Numbered from the stretch's first letter, positions 24,565 through 34,503 are shown. The stretch is 64,000 bases of DNA from JAPLJM01 sp963708515 (GCA_963708515.1 CAVPSX010000006.1:81100-145099); one strand, 5' to 3'. Numbers and translations are program-made. Notes: a model not told the origin generated them from the letters alone.

Positions 24565-25845
24565 CTATGCGCTGGCAGGAATCCTGTCAATGCCCCGCAT
24601 GTAAGGTCTCAGAACGTCCGGTATCAGCACGCTGCCGTCTGCCTGCTGATAGTTTTCCAGCACGGCCACCGTCGTCCTGCCGGCTGCCAGTCCCGAACCA
24701 TTGAGCGTATGGACAAACTCCAGTTTGCCGGTTCCCTCTCGCCGGAAGCGAATCGACGCCCGCCGCGACTGGAAATCCTCAAAGTTGCTGCATGAAGAAA
24801 TTTCCCGGTAGGCGTCCTGCCCGGGCAGCCACGCCTCGATGTCGTAGGTCTTGGCGGCAGAAAAACCAAGGTCGGCCGTGCAGAGGCTCACCGTCCGATA
24901 GGGAATATCCAGCCTTTTGAGCACCTCTTCGGCGTTGGCGGTCAGTTTTTCGAGCTCATCGTAGGAGGCCTCCGGTGCGGCGAACTTGACCATCTCCACC
25001 TTGTTGAACTGGTGCTGGCGGATCAGCCCCCGTGTATCCTTCCCGTATGAACCGGCCTCCGCACGGAAGCACGGAGAATAAGCCACATATTTAAGGGGCA
25101 GATCCTTTTCCATCAATATCTCATCCCGGTGAATATTGGTCACCGGCACTTCCGCCGTCGGGATCAGATAGTAATCCGTCTTCTCGATTTTGAAGAGGTC
25201 TTCGACGAATTTCGGAAGCTGTCCCGTTCCCGTCAGGCTGTCGCTGTTGGCCATGAAGGGGGGCAGCATCTCGGTGTATCCGTGCTCCCAGATATGCAGA
25301 TCGAGCATGAAATTGATGATCGCCCGCTCCAGCATGGCCCCAAGGCCCCGGTAAAGGGTAAACCGGGCGCCGGCGATTTTGGCGCCACGGGCAAAATCCA
25401 GGGCGCCGGTCATTTCACCGATTTCCCAGTGCGGCCGGGGCTGGAAATCAAAAAGTCTTTTTTCTCCCCAGGTGCGAATGACCGGGTTGTCTTCGGAACT
25501 GGTTCCGTATGCGACGGATTCGTGGGGGATATTGGGAATCGTCATGACGATTTCACCCAGCTCATCCTCCGTCTTCTTGAGGGCCTCGTCCAACTCCTTG
25601 ATACGGGCTGAAACCTCTCCCATGCGGGTAATCAGGGCAGAGGCGTCTTCCTTGCGTTTTTTCTTATCACCGACCTCCCGGGAAACCGTATTGCGCTCAC
25701 TTCGCAACACCTCCACTGCCTGCAGGATATCTCTGCGTCTGGCGTCGAGGGCCAAAAAAGGACCGAAATCCGTTTCCAGGCCCCGCTCGAGCATTTTCCT
25801 GCGGACCGCCTCCCAATTCTGCCTGAGAAATCTGATGTCCAGCAT
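24565..25845 (-). CDS. serS: Seryl-tRNA synthetase
   Basis: The 426-residue class II synthetase has an N-terminal two-helix tRNA-binding arm (about 30-105). Motif 2 is FRAEAGSYGKDTRGLIRQHQ, ending in the QHQFNKVEMV segment, and motif 3 is GSGLAAGRTTVAVLE. It charges tRNA-Ser with serine, and in archetypal form also Sec-tRNA. It is followed on the same strand by two tRNA-Ser genes and tRNA-Arg, an unusual enzyme-plus-substrate transcription unit. The length and all motifs are normal. Confidence 0.97.
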   Translation of the reverse strand: MLDIRFLRQNWEAVRRKMLERGLETDFGPFLALDARRRDILQAVEVLRSERNTVSREVGDKKKRKEDASALITRMGEVSARIKELDEALKKTEDELGEIVMTIPNIPHESVAYGTSSEDNPVIRTWGEKRLFDFQPRPHWEIGEMTGALDFARGAKIAGARFTLYRGLGAMLERAIINFMLDLHIWEHGYTEMLPPFMANSDSLTGTGQLPKFVEDLFKIEKTDYYLIPTAEVPVTNIHRDEILMEKDLPLKYVAYSPCFRAEAGSYGKDTRGLIRQHQFNKVEMVKFAAPEASYDELEKLTANAEEVLKRLDIPYRTVSLCTADLGFSAAKTYDIEAWLPGQDAYREISSCSNFEDFQSRRASIRFRREGTGKLEFVHTLNGSGLAAGRTTVAVLENYQQADGSVLIPDVLRPYMRGIDRIPASA

Positions 25846-25949
25846 ACCCCGGTCCTTCCTTCAACGTTCCTTTGTAAAGGAGAAGCCGCCTAACATGTTG
25901 CCTGTCCGAAGTCAATCATTTTATGGGACAGGAGTCACCCGGCGGGCTC

Positions 25950-27542
25950 TCAGGCCCGTTTGATTCTTCTCTGCAGCATTCCGATCATGGCCGTCATTTC
26001 GGAAATTTTCATGGCGGCGCAAGCACTGAAAAAAGTCGCGGCGCCGACGGCGGTGGCTGTGATCAGGAAGGTAAGCCGATGCTGAAAAGCCCCCCCTGGC
26101 TGATAGGGGAAAATCCGGTCCACGAGGATAATAGCCAGCCACATGGCTGCCGAAGCCAGAATCATCCTGAAAACCGATCTGCAAAAATCACGATCCATGA
26201 AGGAGCCGATTTTCTTGGTCAGGAGCACCGTCAGCAGGATGACATTCACGGCGGAGGCGATGGAGGTGGCCAGGGCAAGACCGCCATGCTTGAGCGGGAA
26301 CATCAGGATAAGGCTGAAGACAATATTGACGATAAGGGCCACCATGGCGGCCTTCATGGGGGTCTTCGTGTCCTGCAGGGAATAAAAGGCCGAGATGATC
26401 ACGCGGATAACCGAGAAGGCCCAGAGACCGACCGCATAGAAAAACAGGGCCTGGGCGGTTAGGATGGTTGCAGTCGCGTCAAAATGTCCGCGCTGAAACA
26501 GGACCGAAATGATCGGCTCCCGTAAGGCAATCAGGGCAATCATGGCCGGGATGGTGATGAAAAGAATCAATCGTGTCGAAAAGGCGAGGGTTTTTTTGAA
26601 TTCCGCAACGTTTCCTTTCGAAATCTGATCCGAAAAACTCGGCAGCGTCGCCGTCCCCACGGCAATGGCAAAGACCCCGAGGGGAAGTTCTACGATGCGG
26701 TCGGCATAATAAAGATAGGAGACACTGCCGCGGGGTAAAAAAGATGCCAGGATGGTCCCGACGAAGATGTTGATCTGATAGACAGCCGCCCCGAGAACCG
26801 CGGGCAGCATGAGCAGGCCGATTTTTTTCAGACCGGGATGGGTGAAATTGAAAGCGGGTTTCAGCCGGACCCCCATGCGCACCAGGAAAGGCCATTGCAT
26901 CGCCAGTTGCAGGATCCCCCCGATCATGACGCCGACGGCCAGCGCCACGATCGGGTCCCCGAAGAAATCCCTGAGTGTCAGGGCTGCCAGGATCATGGCG
27001 ATATTCAAAATGACCGGGGAGAGGGCCGGCGCGGCGAAATGCCGCAGGGAGTTCAGTATCCCCATGCAGAGCGCGACCAGTGAAATGAAAAAGATATAGG
27101 GAAACATCAGGCGGTTCAGGAAGACCGTGAGCTCATATTGCGCGGGGACCTTTGTGAAACCGGGCGCCATGACGGCCACGATGAGGGGGGAAAAAATGAC
27201 ACCGGCGATGGAAATCACGACCAGAACAATGGACAGCATCGTAAAGGTGATATTGGCCAGTTCAAGGGCTTCCGTTTTTGTTTTTTTATGCAGATATTCC
27301 GTAAAAACAGGGACAAATGAAACGGTGAGCGACCCTTCTCCCAGAAGGCGCCTCAGCATATTGGGGATCCGGAAGGCGACAAAAAAGGCGTCCGTCGCAA
27401 TTCCCGCGCCGAAGAAGGCGGCCACCACCATGTCCCGGAGAAATCCGAAAATCCGGCTCAGCATCGTATACAGACCAACAACGCCGGCAGCCCTGGCGAC
27501 CTTCGCATTTTCTCCGCCGTGACAATTTTCCTGTTCCATCAT
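25950..27542 (-). CDS. murJ: Lipid II flippase MurJ
   Basis: The 530-residue protein has about 14 membrane segments and belongs to the MOP superfamily. N-terminal text ARAAGVVGLYTMLSRIFGFL and RDMVVAAFFGAG, plus FRIPNMLRRLLGEGSLTVSF, is characteristic of MurJ/MviN. It moves the peptidoglycan precursor lipid II across the inner membrane. A Met pair begins the frame; the ribosome site is weak (GAAGAA). Confidence 0.95.
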   Translation of the reverse strand: MMEQENCHGGENAKVARAAGVVGLYTMLSRIFGFLRDMVVAAFFGAGIATDAFFVAFRIPNMLRRLLGEGSLTVSFVPVFTEYLHKKTKTEALELANITFTMLSIVLVVISIAGVIFSPLIVAVMAPGFTKVPAQYELTVFLNRLMFPYIFFISLVALCMGILNSLRHFAAPALSPVILNIAMILAALTLRDFFGDPIVALAVGVMIGGILQLAMQWPFLVRMGVRLKPAFNFTHPGLKKIGLLMLPAVLGAAVYQINIFVGTILASFLPRGSVSYLYYADRIVELPLGVFAIAVGTATLPSFSDQISKGNVAEFKKTLAFSTRLILFITIPAMIALIALREPIISVLFQRGHFDATATILTAQALFFYAVGLWAFSVIRVIISAFYSLQDTKTPMKAAMVALIVNIVFSLILMFPLKHGGLALATSIASAVNVILLTVLLTKKIGSFMDRDFCRSVFRMILASAAMWLAIILVDRIFPYQPGGAFQHRLTFLITATAVGAATFFSACAAMKISEMTAMIGMLQRRIKRA

Positions 27543-27577
27543 GATTCTTCAGAAGACCGCTTGCAGAGAGGATTCAA

Positions 27578-27883
27578 TCACTGCTGTTGCGATAAATTTT
27601 CCGCAAGGACAGCCCGGACATCTTCACGTGTCAATCCCGCGATTGACACCTGCTTGTTTTTCGATTTGTGACCGGCCTCGATGGCGATCCTGTTTTTGGT
27701 CACATGAAACAGGGAGGCCAGAAAAAGGATGCACGCTTCATTGGCCCGTCCATCGACGGGCGGCGCCGTGATCCTGATTTTGAGAGCGTCTCCCTGAAGG
27801 CCGGCCAACCCGCATTTGGATGACCGCGGCAGGACGCGGATCGCAAAAGAAACGCCTTCTTCTGTTTCCCTGATCGTCAGCAT
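27578..27883 (-). CDS. DUF167 (YggU) family protein
   Basis: The 101-residue protein has the family signature LPRSSKCGLAGLQGDALKIRI, followed by APPVDGRANEACILFLASL. The fold is a small alpha-beta domain of unknown biochemical role. It lies 10 bp downstream of the YggT-like gene; the yggT-yggU pairing is widely conserved. Confidence 0.93.
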   Translation of the reverse strand: MLTIRETEEGVSFAIRVLPRSSKCGLAGLQGDALKIRITAPPVDGRANEACILFLASLFHVTKNRIAIEAGHKSKNKQVSIAGLTREDVRAVLAENLSQQQ

Positions 27884-27893
27884 GAGCTTGCGG

Positions 27894-28199
27894 CTACCGG
27901 ATATAACCGGTCATCTGAATCATCGTCTTGACGAGAAACGTCTGCAGAAAATAAATGATCATGATGACGATAATGGGAGAGATGTCGATTCCCAGGCCTC
28001 TGATCGGAATCAGACGGCGGATCGGAGCCATCACCGGTTCCGTTGCCCGGTATAAAAAGGTGACAATCGGGTTGTAAGGATCGGGATTGACCCAGGAAAT
28101 CAGCGCCCTGCCGATAATGATCCACATGTAGATGGTAAGCCCCATGTCAATGATTTTTGCCAGGGCGCCAATCAAGTTTTCCACGACGAACATGACCAC
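27894..28199 (-). CDS. YggT family membrane protein
   Basis: The 101 residues contain two membrane helices and the YggT text IIGRALISWVNPDPYNPIV, then FLYRATEPVMAPIRRLIP. A GAGGAGTGG ribosome site precedes the ATG. YggT proteins are associated with cell shape, division or osmotic stress in different bacteria; the molecular function is unsettled. Confidence 0.93.
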   Translation of the reverse strand: MVMFVVENLIGALAKIIDMGLTIYMWIIIGRALISWVNPDPYNPIVTFLYRATEPVMAPIRRLIPIRGLGIDISPIIVIMIIYFLQTFLVKTMIQMTGYIR

Positions 28200-28270
28200 T
28201 CCTCTATTGAGATTGCCTTGAAGGCATCTTTAACCTTCGGATTCTGGGTCTTTAAAGATAAAGTGCCCCA

Positions 28271-29050
28271 TCAATCAGGCAAAGACGCAACAAATGCGCC
28301 GATGGCCTTGTTAAATTCCTCAACATTTTCAAGCATCACGAAATGACCGGCATCTTTTATCAGGGCCAGTTGCGCGCCCGGGATGTGGTCCTTGAGATAC
28401 CGGGACATCTCCGGCGGGGTCATCTTGTCCTGGTCGCCGCAGATCACGAGCGCCGGAACGCGAATCTGAGAAACCGTCGCCGTCACATCGTGCTTATCGC
28501 AGGCCAGAAAATCGCCGTAAAGGACATCCGGATTCACGGCTGACATGCTTTTCGCAAGCATTTCCGAAAAACGGTCCCGGTTGCCTTTGGCCACGGAAAA
28601 TTTTACGGCCATCGCAATCACGGTTACCGGATCGGTCTTCAGGCCCTCCAGGATGAGCTGATTGACCGGCATGGCGGCCCCGCCGCCAACGGGCACGATG
28701 CCGGCCAGTGTGTCGCCATAGGTCAGCGCATAGCGCAGCGAGATCGCAGCGCCCAGGGATTGGCCGACAAGCACAGGCTTTTCGATGGCCAGCGCTTCCA
28801 GGATCTGCCGGACCCACTCCACATAAACAGCAACATCGCGCTCTCCCCGGCCCTCGGAACGGCCATGTCCCGGCAAATCCAGGGCCACGATGTTAAATGC
28901 ATTTTTCAACCGGGTGCACTGGTGTAGCCAGACAGTATGGTCCCCGCCGGAACCATGAATAAAGACGAGTGTTTTTTTTGCAGCCTCCCATGGGCGTTGG
29001 CTGGCCCAGCAAGCCATTTTCAATCCGTTCACCTCGTGGAAGCTGATCAT
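28271..29050 (-). CDS. Alpha/beta-hydrolase
   Basis: The 259-residue protein has the oxyanion segment FIHGSGGDHTVW, the nucleophile elbow GQSLGA (Ser about 99), a DLPGHGRSEG strand, the acid in CGDQDKMTPPE and the catalytic His in KDAGHFVMLE. The complete Ser-Asp-His triad predicts an active esterase or C-C hydrolase of unknown substrate. No pathway genes adjoin it. Confidence 0.92.
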   Translation of the reverse strand: MISFHEVNGLKMACWASQRPWEAAKKTLVFIHGSGGDHTVWLHQCTRLKNAFNIVALDLPGHGRSEGRGERDVAVYVEWVRQILEALAIEKPVLVGQSLGAAISLRYALTYGDTLAGIVPVGGGAAMPVNQLILEGLKTDPVTVIAMAVKFSVAKGNRDRFSEMLAKSMSAVNPDVLYGDFLACDKHDVTATVSQIRVPALVICGDQDKMTPPEMSRYLKDHIPGAQLALIKDAGHFVMLENVEEFNKAIGAFVASLPD

Positions 29051-29078
29051 GCCCGTCCCTTTCCATAGTCAACGCAGC

Positions 29079-29223
29079 GAGACCTTCGAAAAATGGCTTC
29101 GCCGCGGCTCAAAATCTTTTTCGATAGGAATGCGAGTGCCGTTGGGGACAGATTTCAAATCTGTCCCCAAACGGAAAACATTTGATTCGCCGCTTGGGAA
29201 ACATTTTTCAGCGGTTATGCAAA
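29079..29223. repeat. Intergenic repeat with inverted ends, copy 1, containing a GGGGACAG palindrome
   Basis: The left arm (GAGACCTTCGAAAAATGGCT onward) and right arm (ATTCGCCGCTTGGGAAACAT onward, to GCGGTTATGCAAA) recur at 51153-51335; the right arm also recurs at 36733-36769. The arms are imperfect inverted repeats of each other (GAAAAATGG...CCATTTTTC type). Inside, 29142-29170 is a perfect palindrome with 14-bp arms around TTGGGGACAGATTT. Nothing else is seen in 29224-29388. Confidence 0.75.
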
Positions 29224-29388
29224 TTTCCAATACTGGTTTGATTATCACAGATTGATTCGGCAGTGCAAACAAAGATTAGCCCACTTTCATATTGACAGGA
29301 CCCATGAAAAAAGTCATTTATAACAAGATCGTAAAAAGTCCTTTTCCCTTCCCCGGCGGGAGGGGAGGAATAGGAGGGGGAAATCGTC

Positions 29389-30204
29389 ATGCTAAAGGGT
29401 AAAAAAGTGGGATTTATCGGCGGTGGAAAAATGGGGGGGGTGCTGGCCGGGGGGATTGTCTCAAACCGGCTTGTCCCGGCGTCGCATGTCATGGTCGCGG
29501 ACGTCGCCCGGGAGCGACTGGATGAACTCGCAAAGGCCTATGGTATCGTGGTCACACAGGACAATAAACGGGTCGCCCGGGAAGCCGACATCCTGATCCT
29601 GGCCGTTAAGCCCCAGAATATGGGAGAAGTCCTCACAGAGCTGGCCCCGGTGGTGGGCAAATCCTCTCTGGTCATTTCCATCGCCGCGGGGATTCCCATC
29701 AAATTTATCGAGGAACGGCTTGAAAAAGGCGTTCGGGTGATTCGCGTGATGCCCAATACCCCGGCCCTGATCGGCGAAGGGATGGCCGCCCTGGCAAGCA
29801 GTGCCACGGCGACTCAGACCGATCTGGCCCAGGCCAGGAAGATTTTTGACGCCGTCGGCCTCACGGTGGTCGTGAAAGAAGAGCTCATGAACGCCGTAAC
29901 CGGCTTGAGCGGCAGCGGCCCCGCCTACGGGTTCATCATCATTGAAGCCCTTTCCGATGCGGGTGTGCGCATGGGGTTGAGCAGGGATATCGCGCTGAAG
30001 CTCGCGGCGCAGACCATGCTGGGCGCCGCCAAGCTCTGCCTGAAAGGGGACAAGCACCCCGGAGAGCTGAAAGACATGGTCACTTCGCCTGCGGGGACGA
30101 CGATTGCCGGCGTCAAGGCCCTGGAAGAGGGAAAAATCAGGGCCACACTGATGGCGGCCGTAGAAGCGGCAACGCTGCGCGCCAAAGAACTCGGAGGCAA
30201 TTAA
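29389..30204 (+). CDS. proC: Pyrroline-5-carboxylate reductase
   Basis: The 271-residue protein has an N-terminal Rossmann motif (GFIGGGKMGG), VKPQNMGEVL, RVMPNTPALIGEGM and the C-terminal family signature GDKHPGELKDMVTSPAGTTI. It reduces pyrroline-5-carboxylate to proline with NAD(P)H. AGGAGG lies upstream. It converges with and overlaps the RNase gene stop by 4 bp at 30201-30204. proA lies 5 kb away on the opposite strand. Confidence 0.97.
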   Translation: MLKGKKVGFIGGGKMGGVLAGGIVSNRLVPASHVMVADVARERLDELAKAYGIVVTQDNKRVAREADILILAVKPQNMGEVLTELAPVVGKSSLVISIAAGIPIKFIEERLEKGVRVIRVMPNTPALIGEGMAALASSATATQTDLAQARKIFDAVGLTVVVKEELMNAVTGLSGSGPAYGFIIIEALSDAGVRMGLSRDIALKLAAQTMLGAAKLCLKGDKHPGELKDMVTSPAGTTIAGVKALEEGKIRATLMAAVEAATLRAKELGGN

Positions 30205-32054
30205 AAAACCAGGAGGTTATCTTCCGAATCCGGATCGTCCGGCGTCTTTCGGTTGACTGTAATCTCTTTCACCGGCTGGACCTGGGGGAGGGGGGCTGGT
30301 TCCTGATTGCCGCTGACTACTGCAGGAAGCGTCTCCACGGTCATATCAGCCGGTTTCTCGCCGGACTTCCTTCTGCGGTGGCGGGGCCGCCGGCGCGGCT
30401 TTTTCTTTGAACGCGCAACAACGGCTTCCGGAGATTCGGGTGCAACGGGGGGCAGATCAACGACCATGCTCTCTGATGATACGGCGGCGTCCGGATCGGT
30501 ATCAGCGGCCTCATTGAAGTCCTCATGATCGAATGTCTGATCTTCTTCCTCCTGCGCGATATCTGCCGGGTGTTCGCGAACGGTGGATTCGACCCTCAAT
30601 TCATCCCAGGCCAGATCAGGGTTTCCGGAGATATGAATCAACAGATCAAAGAGGGATTCCAGCTTGCTAATTTCCATGCGCTTCTGGTTGAGCAGATAGC
30701 CGGCGATCTCATATGGCAGGGTCACTTTCAGGACCGAAAAAGTGCCTTTGACCGCCTGGGATTCGATTTTCCGGAAGGCGCTCAGGGCCGCATATTCCAG
30801 AGAAGGCCTGATTCCGCGTCCCTTGCAGAAAGGACAGGTATTATAGCTGATCTCCTGAATCGTGGACTGCTTTTTCTGTCGTGACAGTTCCAGAATGCCG
30901 AACTTGGAAATCTTGGAGAGCTGGATTCGCGCCCGGTCCACGCTCATGGCCTTCTTGAACACCTTTTCCACGTCCGCTTCGTGCTTCCGATCAAGCATGT
31001 CGATAAAATCGATCACGATCAATCCGCCCAGGTCTCTCAGGCGCAACTGCCGGGCGATCTCTTCGGCTGCTTCAAAGTTCGTCCGGAAGGCGGTTTCTTC
31101 GACGTTTCGTTTATTGGAGCCCCTTCCGGAATTGACATCAATCGTGATCATGGCTTCCGTCGGGTTGATGATCAGATACCCGCCGGACTTCAAGTCCACG
31201 CGTTCCTGGTAGATCACGCGGATCTGGTCTTCGAGATTATACCGGTCAAAAATAGGTTTTTTATCCTTGTTGAGCTTGATCATCCGGACGGTCCGGGGCA
31301 TCACGGCCTTGCAGTAGGCACGCATCTTCCGGAAGGTGTCCACATCATCGACCAGGATCTCCTCTATTTCCGAGGTAAAATAATCCCTCAGCGAAAGGAT
31401 CCCGAAATCGCTTTCCTGGTAAATGAGCGCCGGGGCGGGCGTCGTTTTTGCGCGCTTCTGGATCTCTTTCCACAGCCGGGAGAGATGCTGATAATCCCGT
31501 GCCAGTTCCTGTTTGGTCCGGTTCATCCCCGCGGTGCGAACGATGAAGCCGATCTCATCTTCGATCTTGATCTGTTCCATCAGGGCTTTCAGGCGCTTGC
31601 GGTCGTCTTCGTCATCGATCTTTCTGGAGATGCCGCTGCTGTCTTTATTCGGCAGCAGGACAAGGTAACGGCCGGGCAGGGAGATATAGCTGGTCAGCAG
31701 CGCCCCTTTGCGTTCGCTGACTTCTCTCAGAATCTGTACCAGTACTTCCTGTCCGACTTTCAGAGACGTCTTCGCCTGGCCGTGGTTTTCACTTTTGCCA
31801 TTCCCCTTGCGCTCCGTAAAGTACTCGGGACCGACGTCCCGCAGGGGCAGGAAACCATCCTTCTTGCCGCCGTAATGCACGAAGGCCGCCTGCAGGCCGC
31901 GTTCGACCTTTTGCACAGTCCCCTTGTAAATGTTTCCGGTGATGGGCTCTTTGATCGCCATCTGGATGTTGAAATCAATGAGCTTTCCATCATCCACAAT
32001 GGCCATCCGCTTCTGCTCGGGATGAACAGCATTGATGAACATTTCTTTTTTCAT
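30201..32054 (-). CDS. Ribonuclease E/G family endoribonuclease
   Basis: The 617-residue protein has an S1 RNA-binding domain (about 38-125, GNIYKGTVQKVERGLQAAFV), a 5'-sensor/RNase H-like region, catalytic Asp residues in IDVNSGRGS and IVIDFIDM, and a Zn-link CPFCKGRG near residue 405. The C-terminal 110 residues are disordered, with an Arg/Lys block (KKKPRRRPRHRRRK) like a short scaffold or RNA-binding tail. Length and tail are intermediate between RNase G and RNase E. It processes rRNA and tRNA and degrades mRNA. Confidence 0.94.
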   Translation of the reverse strand: MKKEMFINAVHPEQKRMAIVDDGKLIDFNIQMAIKEPITGNIYKGTVQKVERGLQAAFVHYGGKKDGFLPLRDVGPEYFTERKGNGKSENHGQAKTSLKVGQEVLVQILREVSERKGALLTSYISLPGRYLVLLPNKDSSGISRKIDDEDDRKRLKALMEQIKIEDEIGFIVRTAGMNRTKQELARDYQHLSRLWKEIQKRAKTTPAPALIYQESDFGILSLRDYFTSEIEEILVDDVDTFRKMRAYCKAVMPRTVRMIKLNKDKKPIFDRYNLEDQIRVIYQERVDLKSGGYLIINPTEAMITIDVNSGRGSNKRNVEETAFRTNFEAAEEIARQLRLRDLGGLIVIDFIDMLDRKHEADVEKVFKKAMSVDRARIQLSKISKFGILELSRQKKQSTIQEISYNTCPFCKGRGIRPSLEYAALSAFRKIESQAVKGTFSVLKVTLPYEIAGYLLNQKRMEISKLESLFDLLIHISGNPDLAWDELRVESTVREHPADIAQEEEDQTFDHEDFNEAADTDPDAAVSSESMVVDLPPVAPESPEAVVARSKKKPRRRPRHRRRKSGEKPADMTVETLPAVVSGNQEPAPLPQVQPVKEITVNRKTPDDPDSEDNLLVF

Positions 32055-32191
32055 AGTGATCCTTTTTGGTATCCGGAGATCCGGCAGGCCATCATACGCG
32101 ACCGCCGCTGCGGGAGAGGAACAATCATGACAGCCCCCTCAAACCACGTTTATATGCCCTGCTTTCCTGTCCCCCGGACACCGATGTTTTT

Positions 32192-32800
32192 TTATATCAA
32201 GGCGGATACATCGCCCTTTCCGACACGAATAACATCCACACAATCATCCACGAGACTGACCACACTGGACTGACCGGCCGCGAGAATCCCTCCGTCAATC
32301 ACGAGATCCACGCAATGCCTGAATTTTTTTTCAATTTCTACGGGATCCGTCATAATTTCTCCGGCCTCGTTCTTGACACTGGTCGAGATAATCGGTTGGC
32401 CCAGCTCCCCGACCAGGGCCTGGCAGATAGAATTGTCCGGCACACGGATCCCCGTTGTCAACCGCTTTGGGAGAATGATCTTCGGAACCAGACGGGATGC
32501 TTCGAGAATAAAGGTATAAGGACCCGGCAGAAGTCGCTTCATGGTCTTATAGGCATAGTCGGAAACGCGGGCATAGCGGCTGATATCTTTCAGGTCCGCG
32601 CAGACAAAGCTGAAGGGCTGTTTCTCATTTCTTTTTTTGATTCTATATATCTTCTCGATCCCTTTTTTATTGTATAAATCACAGCCAAGCCCGTACACCG
32701 TGTCGGTGGGGTAAATTATAATTCCCCCGTTACGCAGGATGTCTGCCGCTTTTTTGATCAGCCGCATCTGGGGGTTCTGGCTGTTGATGGCGATCAGCAT
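32192..32800 (-). CDS. Threonylcarbamoyl-AMP synthase-like protein (YciO/YrdC/Sua5 family)
   Basis: The 202-residue protein has the family's KRD-type nucleotide/RNA pocket (IYPTDTVYGLGCD, KKRNEKQPFSF, LLPGPYTFIL, TGIRVPDN, STSVKNEAGE). The arrangement is closer to YciO than to TsaC. The start at 32800 (MLIAINSQNPQ) matches the family N-terminus. An alternative ATG at 32902 overlaps the cimA stop by 4 bp and would add 34 unusual residues. Whether it makes t6A precursor or has the unclear YciO role is open. Confidence 0.9.
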   Translation of the reverse strand: MLIAINSQNPQMRLIKKAADILRNGGIIIYPTDTVYGLGCDLYNKKGIEKIYRIKKRNEKQPFSFVCADLKDISRYARVSDYAYKTMKRLLPGPYTFILEASRLVPKIILPKRLTTGIRVPDNSICQALVGELGQPIISTSVKNEAGEIMTDPVEIEKKFRHCVDLVIDGGILAAGQSSVVSLVDDCVDVIRVGKGDVSALI

Positions 32801-32898
32801 GACACGTTCTTCCGATTCCAGGAGCCTCAAGTGGACAATTTTCGGGGCATACTTATCAGAAGCAAGCGCTCTTGGCAACGAGCTTCTTTCCGTGCCGA

Positions 32899-34503
32899 TC
32901 ATCGCTTTTCTTCCCGGTTGTTGTTATTGAGCCTATCCTTGCTGAGTTTGTACTGGACGCTGTCCACCAGAGCGTGCCAGCTTGCTTCAATGACATTTTC
33001 CGAGACCCCGATCGTGCTCCACACCTCGTCCTCGTCCCGGGTATCGATCAGCACCTTCACCAGAGCTGCTGTTCCTTCGCTGCCTTCGACAATCCGGACC
33101 TTGAAGTCCACCAGGTGCATGGCGCCGATTTGCGGGTAGAACTTGGTCAGCGCCTTCCGCAGGGCATTGTCGAGGGCGTTGATGGGACCGTTTCCCTCGG
33201 CGGCCGTCACCTCCTGATCATCGCCCACGGAGATTTTAATGGAGGCCTGGGCCAGCGGCGGCTCATTCCCGCGTTTGGAAATCAGGACATGATAGCTTTC
33301 CAGGTTGAAAGGTTCGGCGAACTCGCCGGTCTGCTTTTTGATCAGCAGAGACAACGATCCTTCGGCCGCGTCAAACTGGTACCCGCGATCTTCCATTTTC
33401 TTGATTTCCCGGACGATCTTTTTGCTGGTCGCTTTATCCAGCCCCAGATCGACGCCGAGCTGCCGGGCCTTGTATTCAATGTTGCTCTTGCCCGCCAGAT
33501 CCGAAACCAGGACGCGCTGCTGATTGCCCACCAGCTCCGGCCTGATATGTTCATAGGCGGCCGAATTCTTGACAACGGCGCTGACATGAACCCCGCCTTT
33601 ATGGGCAAAGGCGCTCCGCCCGACAAAGGGTCTTGCATTGAGCGGCGGCACGTTGGCAACATCGCTCATATAGTTGGACAGATTGGTGAGATGGTGGAGG
33701 GCCTCATCGGTCAGGCAGCGTTTCTTCATCTTCAACTGAAGATTCGCCATGATCGCGATCAAATCGGCGTTTCCGCATCGCTCCCCGAAACCGTTGATGG
33801 TGCCCTGGACCATCTTCACGCCCGCATGCACGGCGGCCAGGGAATTGGCCACGGCGACGCCGCCGTCATTGTGAGCATGGATTCCCATCCGCTGCAGGGG
33901 AATAAAGCCGGATACTTCCTGGATGACGGTGGTGACCTCGTGGGGAAGCGTCCCCCCATTGGTATCGCACAGGACAATCAGATCCGCTCCGGCTGCCAGG
34001 GCCGTTTCTACGGTTTTGCGTGCGTAACCCGGATTTTTTTTGTATCCGTCAAAGAAATGTTCCGCATCATAAACGACCTCCTTGGCCTGTACCTTGAGAT
34101 AGGCCACGGAATCGCGGATCATCGCGAGATTCTCCTGAAGTGTGACTTCCAGAATCTGCATGACGTGGAGATCCCAGGATTTTCCGAAAATGGCCACCGC
34201 CGGCGTTTCCGCGTTCAGCAGAGCCTGAAGGTTCGGACAGTCCTCCGGGCGGGTATGCGCCTTTCTTGTGCTGCCGAAGGCGGTGAGGCGGGCATGTCTG
34301 AAAGGCGCAGTTTTTGCCAACTCGAAAAAACGGACATCCTTGGGATTGGAGCCGGGCCAGCCGCCTTCGATATAATGAAACCCCATATCGTCAAGCCGCA
34401 GGGCGATCCGCAGTTTTTCCTCGGCGGAAAAATTGATCTGCTCACCCTGCGTGCCGTCTCTCAAGGTCGTGTCGTAGATCAGGACATCCCATGTTTTTTT
34501 CAT
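32899..34503 (-). CDS. cimA: (R)-citramalate synthase
   Basis: The 534-residue protein of the isopropylmalate synthase family has N-terminal TTLRDGTQGEQINFSAEEK, the metal-binding HxH in GIHAHNDGGVAVANS, GTINGFGERCGNADL, and a C-terminal LeuA-type allosteric domain (about 395-520). The second-subtype text (YIEGGWPGSNPKD) matches CimA rather than LeuA. It condenses pyruvate with acetyl-CoA toward 2-ketobutyrate and isoleucine, bypassing threonine, and complements ilvE at 53605. Feedback by isoleucine is known for the family. Confidence 0.95.
   Translation of the reverse strand: MKKTWDVLIYDTTLRDGTQGEQINFSAEEKLRIALRLDDMGFHYIEGGWPGSNPKDVRFFELAKTAPFRHARLTAFGSTRKAHTRPEDCPNLQALLNAETPAVAIFGKSWDLHVMQILEVTLQENLAMIRDSVAYLKVQAKEVVYDAEHFFDGYKKNPGYARKTVETALAAGADLIVLCDTNGGTLPHEVTTVIQEVSGFIPLQRMGIHAHNDGGVAVANSLAAVHAGVKMVQGTINGFGERCGNADLIAIMANLQLKMKKRCLTDEALHHLTNLSNYMSDVANVPPLNARPFVGRSAFAHKGGVHVSAVVKNSAAYEHIRPELVGNQQRVLVSDLAGKSNIEYKARQLGVDLGLDKATSKKIVREIKKMEDRGYQFDAAEGSLSLLIKKQTGEFAEPFNLESYHVLISKRGNEPPLAQASIKISVGDDQEVTAAEGNGPINALDNALRKALTKFYPQIGAMHLVDFKVRIVEGSEGTAALVKVLIDTRDEDEVWSTIGVSENVIEASWHALVDSVQYKLSKDRLNNNNREEKR

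Noticed and set aside
32800..32902. Upstream start at 32902 for the YciO-like gene
   Set aside because: Adds 34 residues not expected in the family; kept as an alternative because of the ATGA overlap with cimA.
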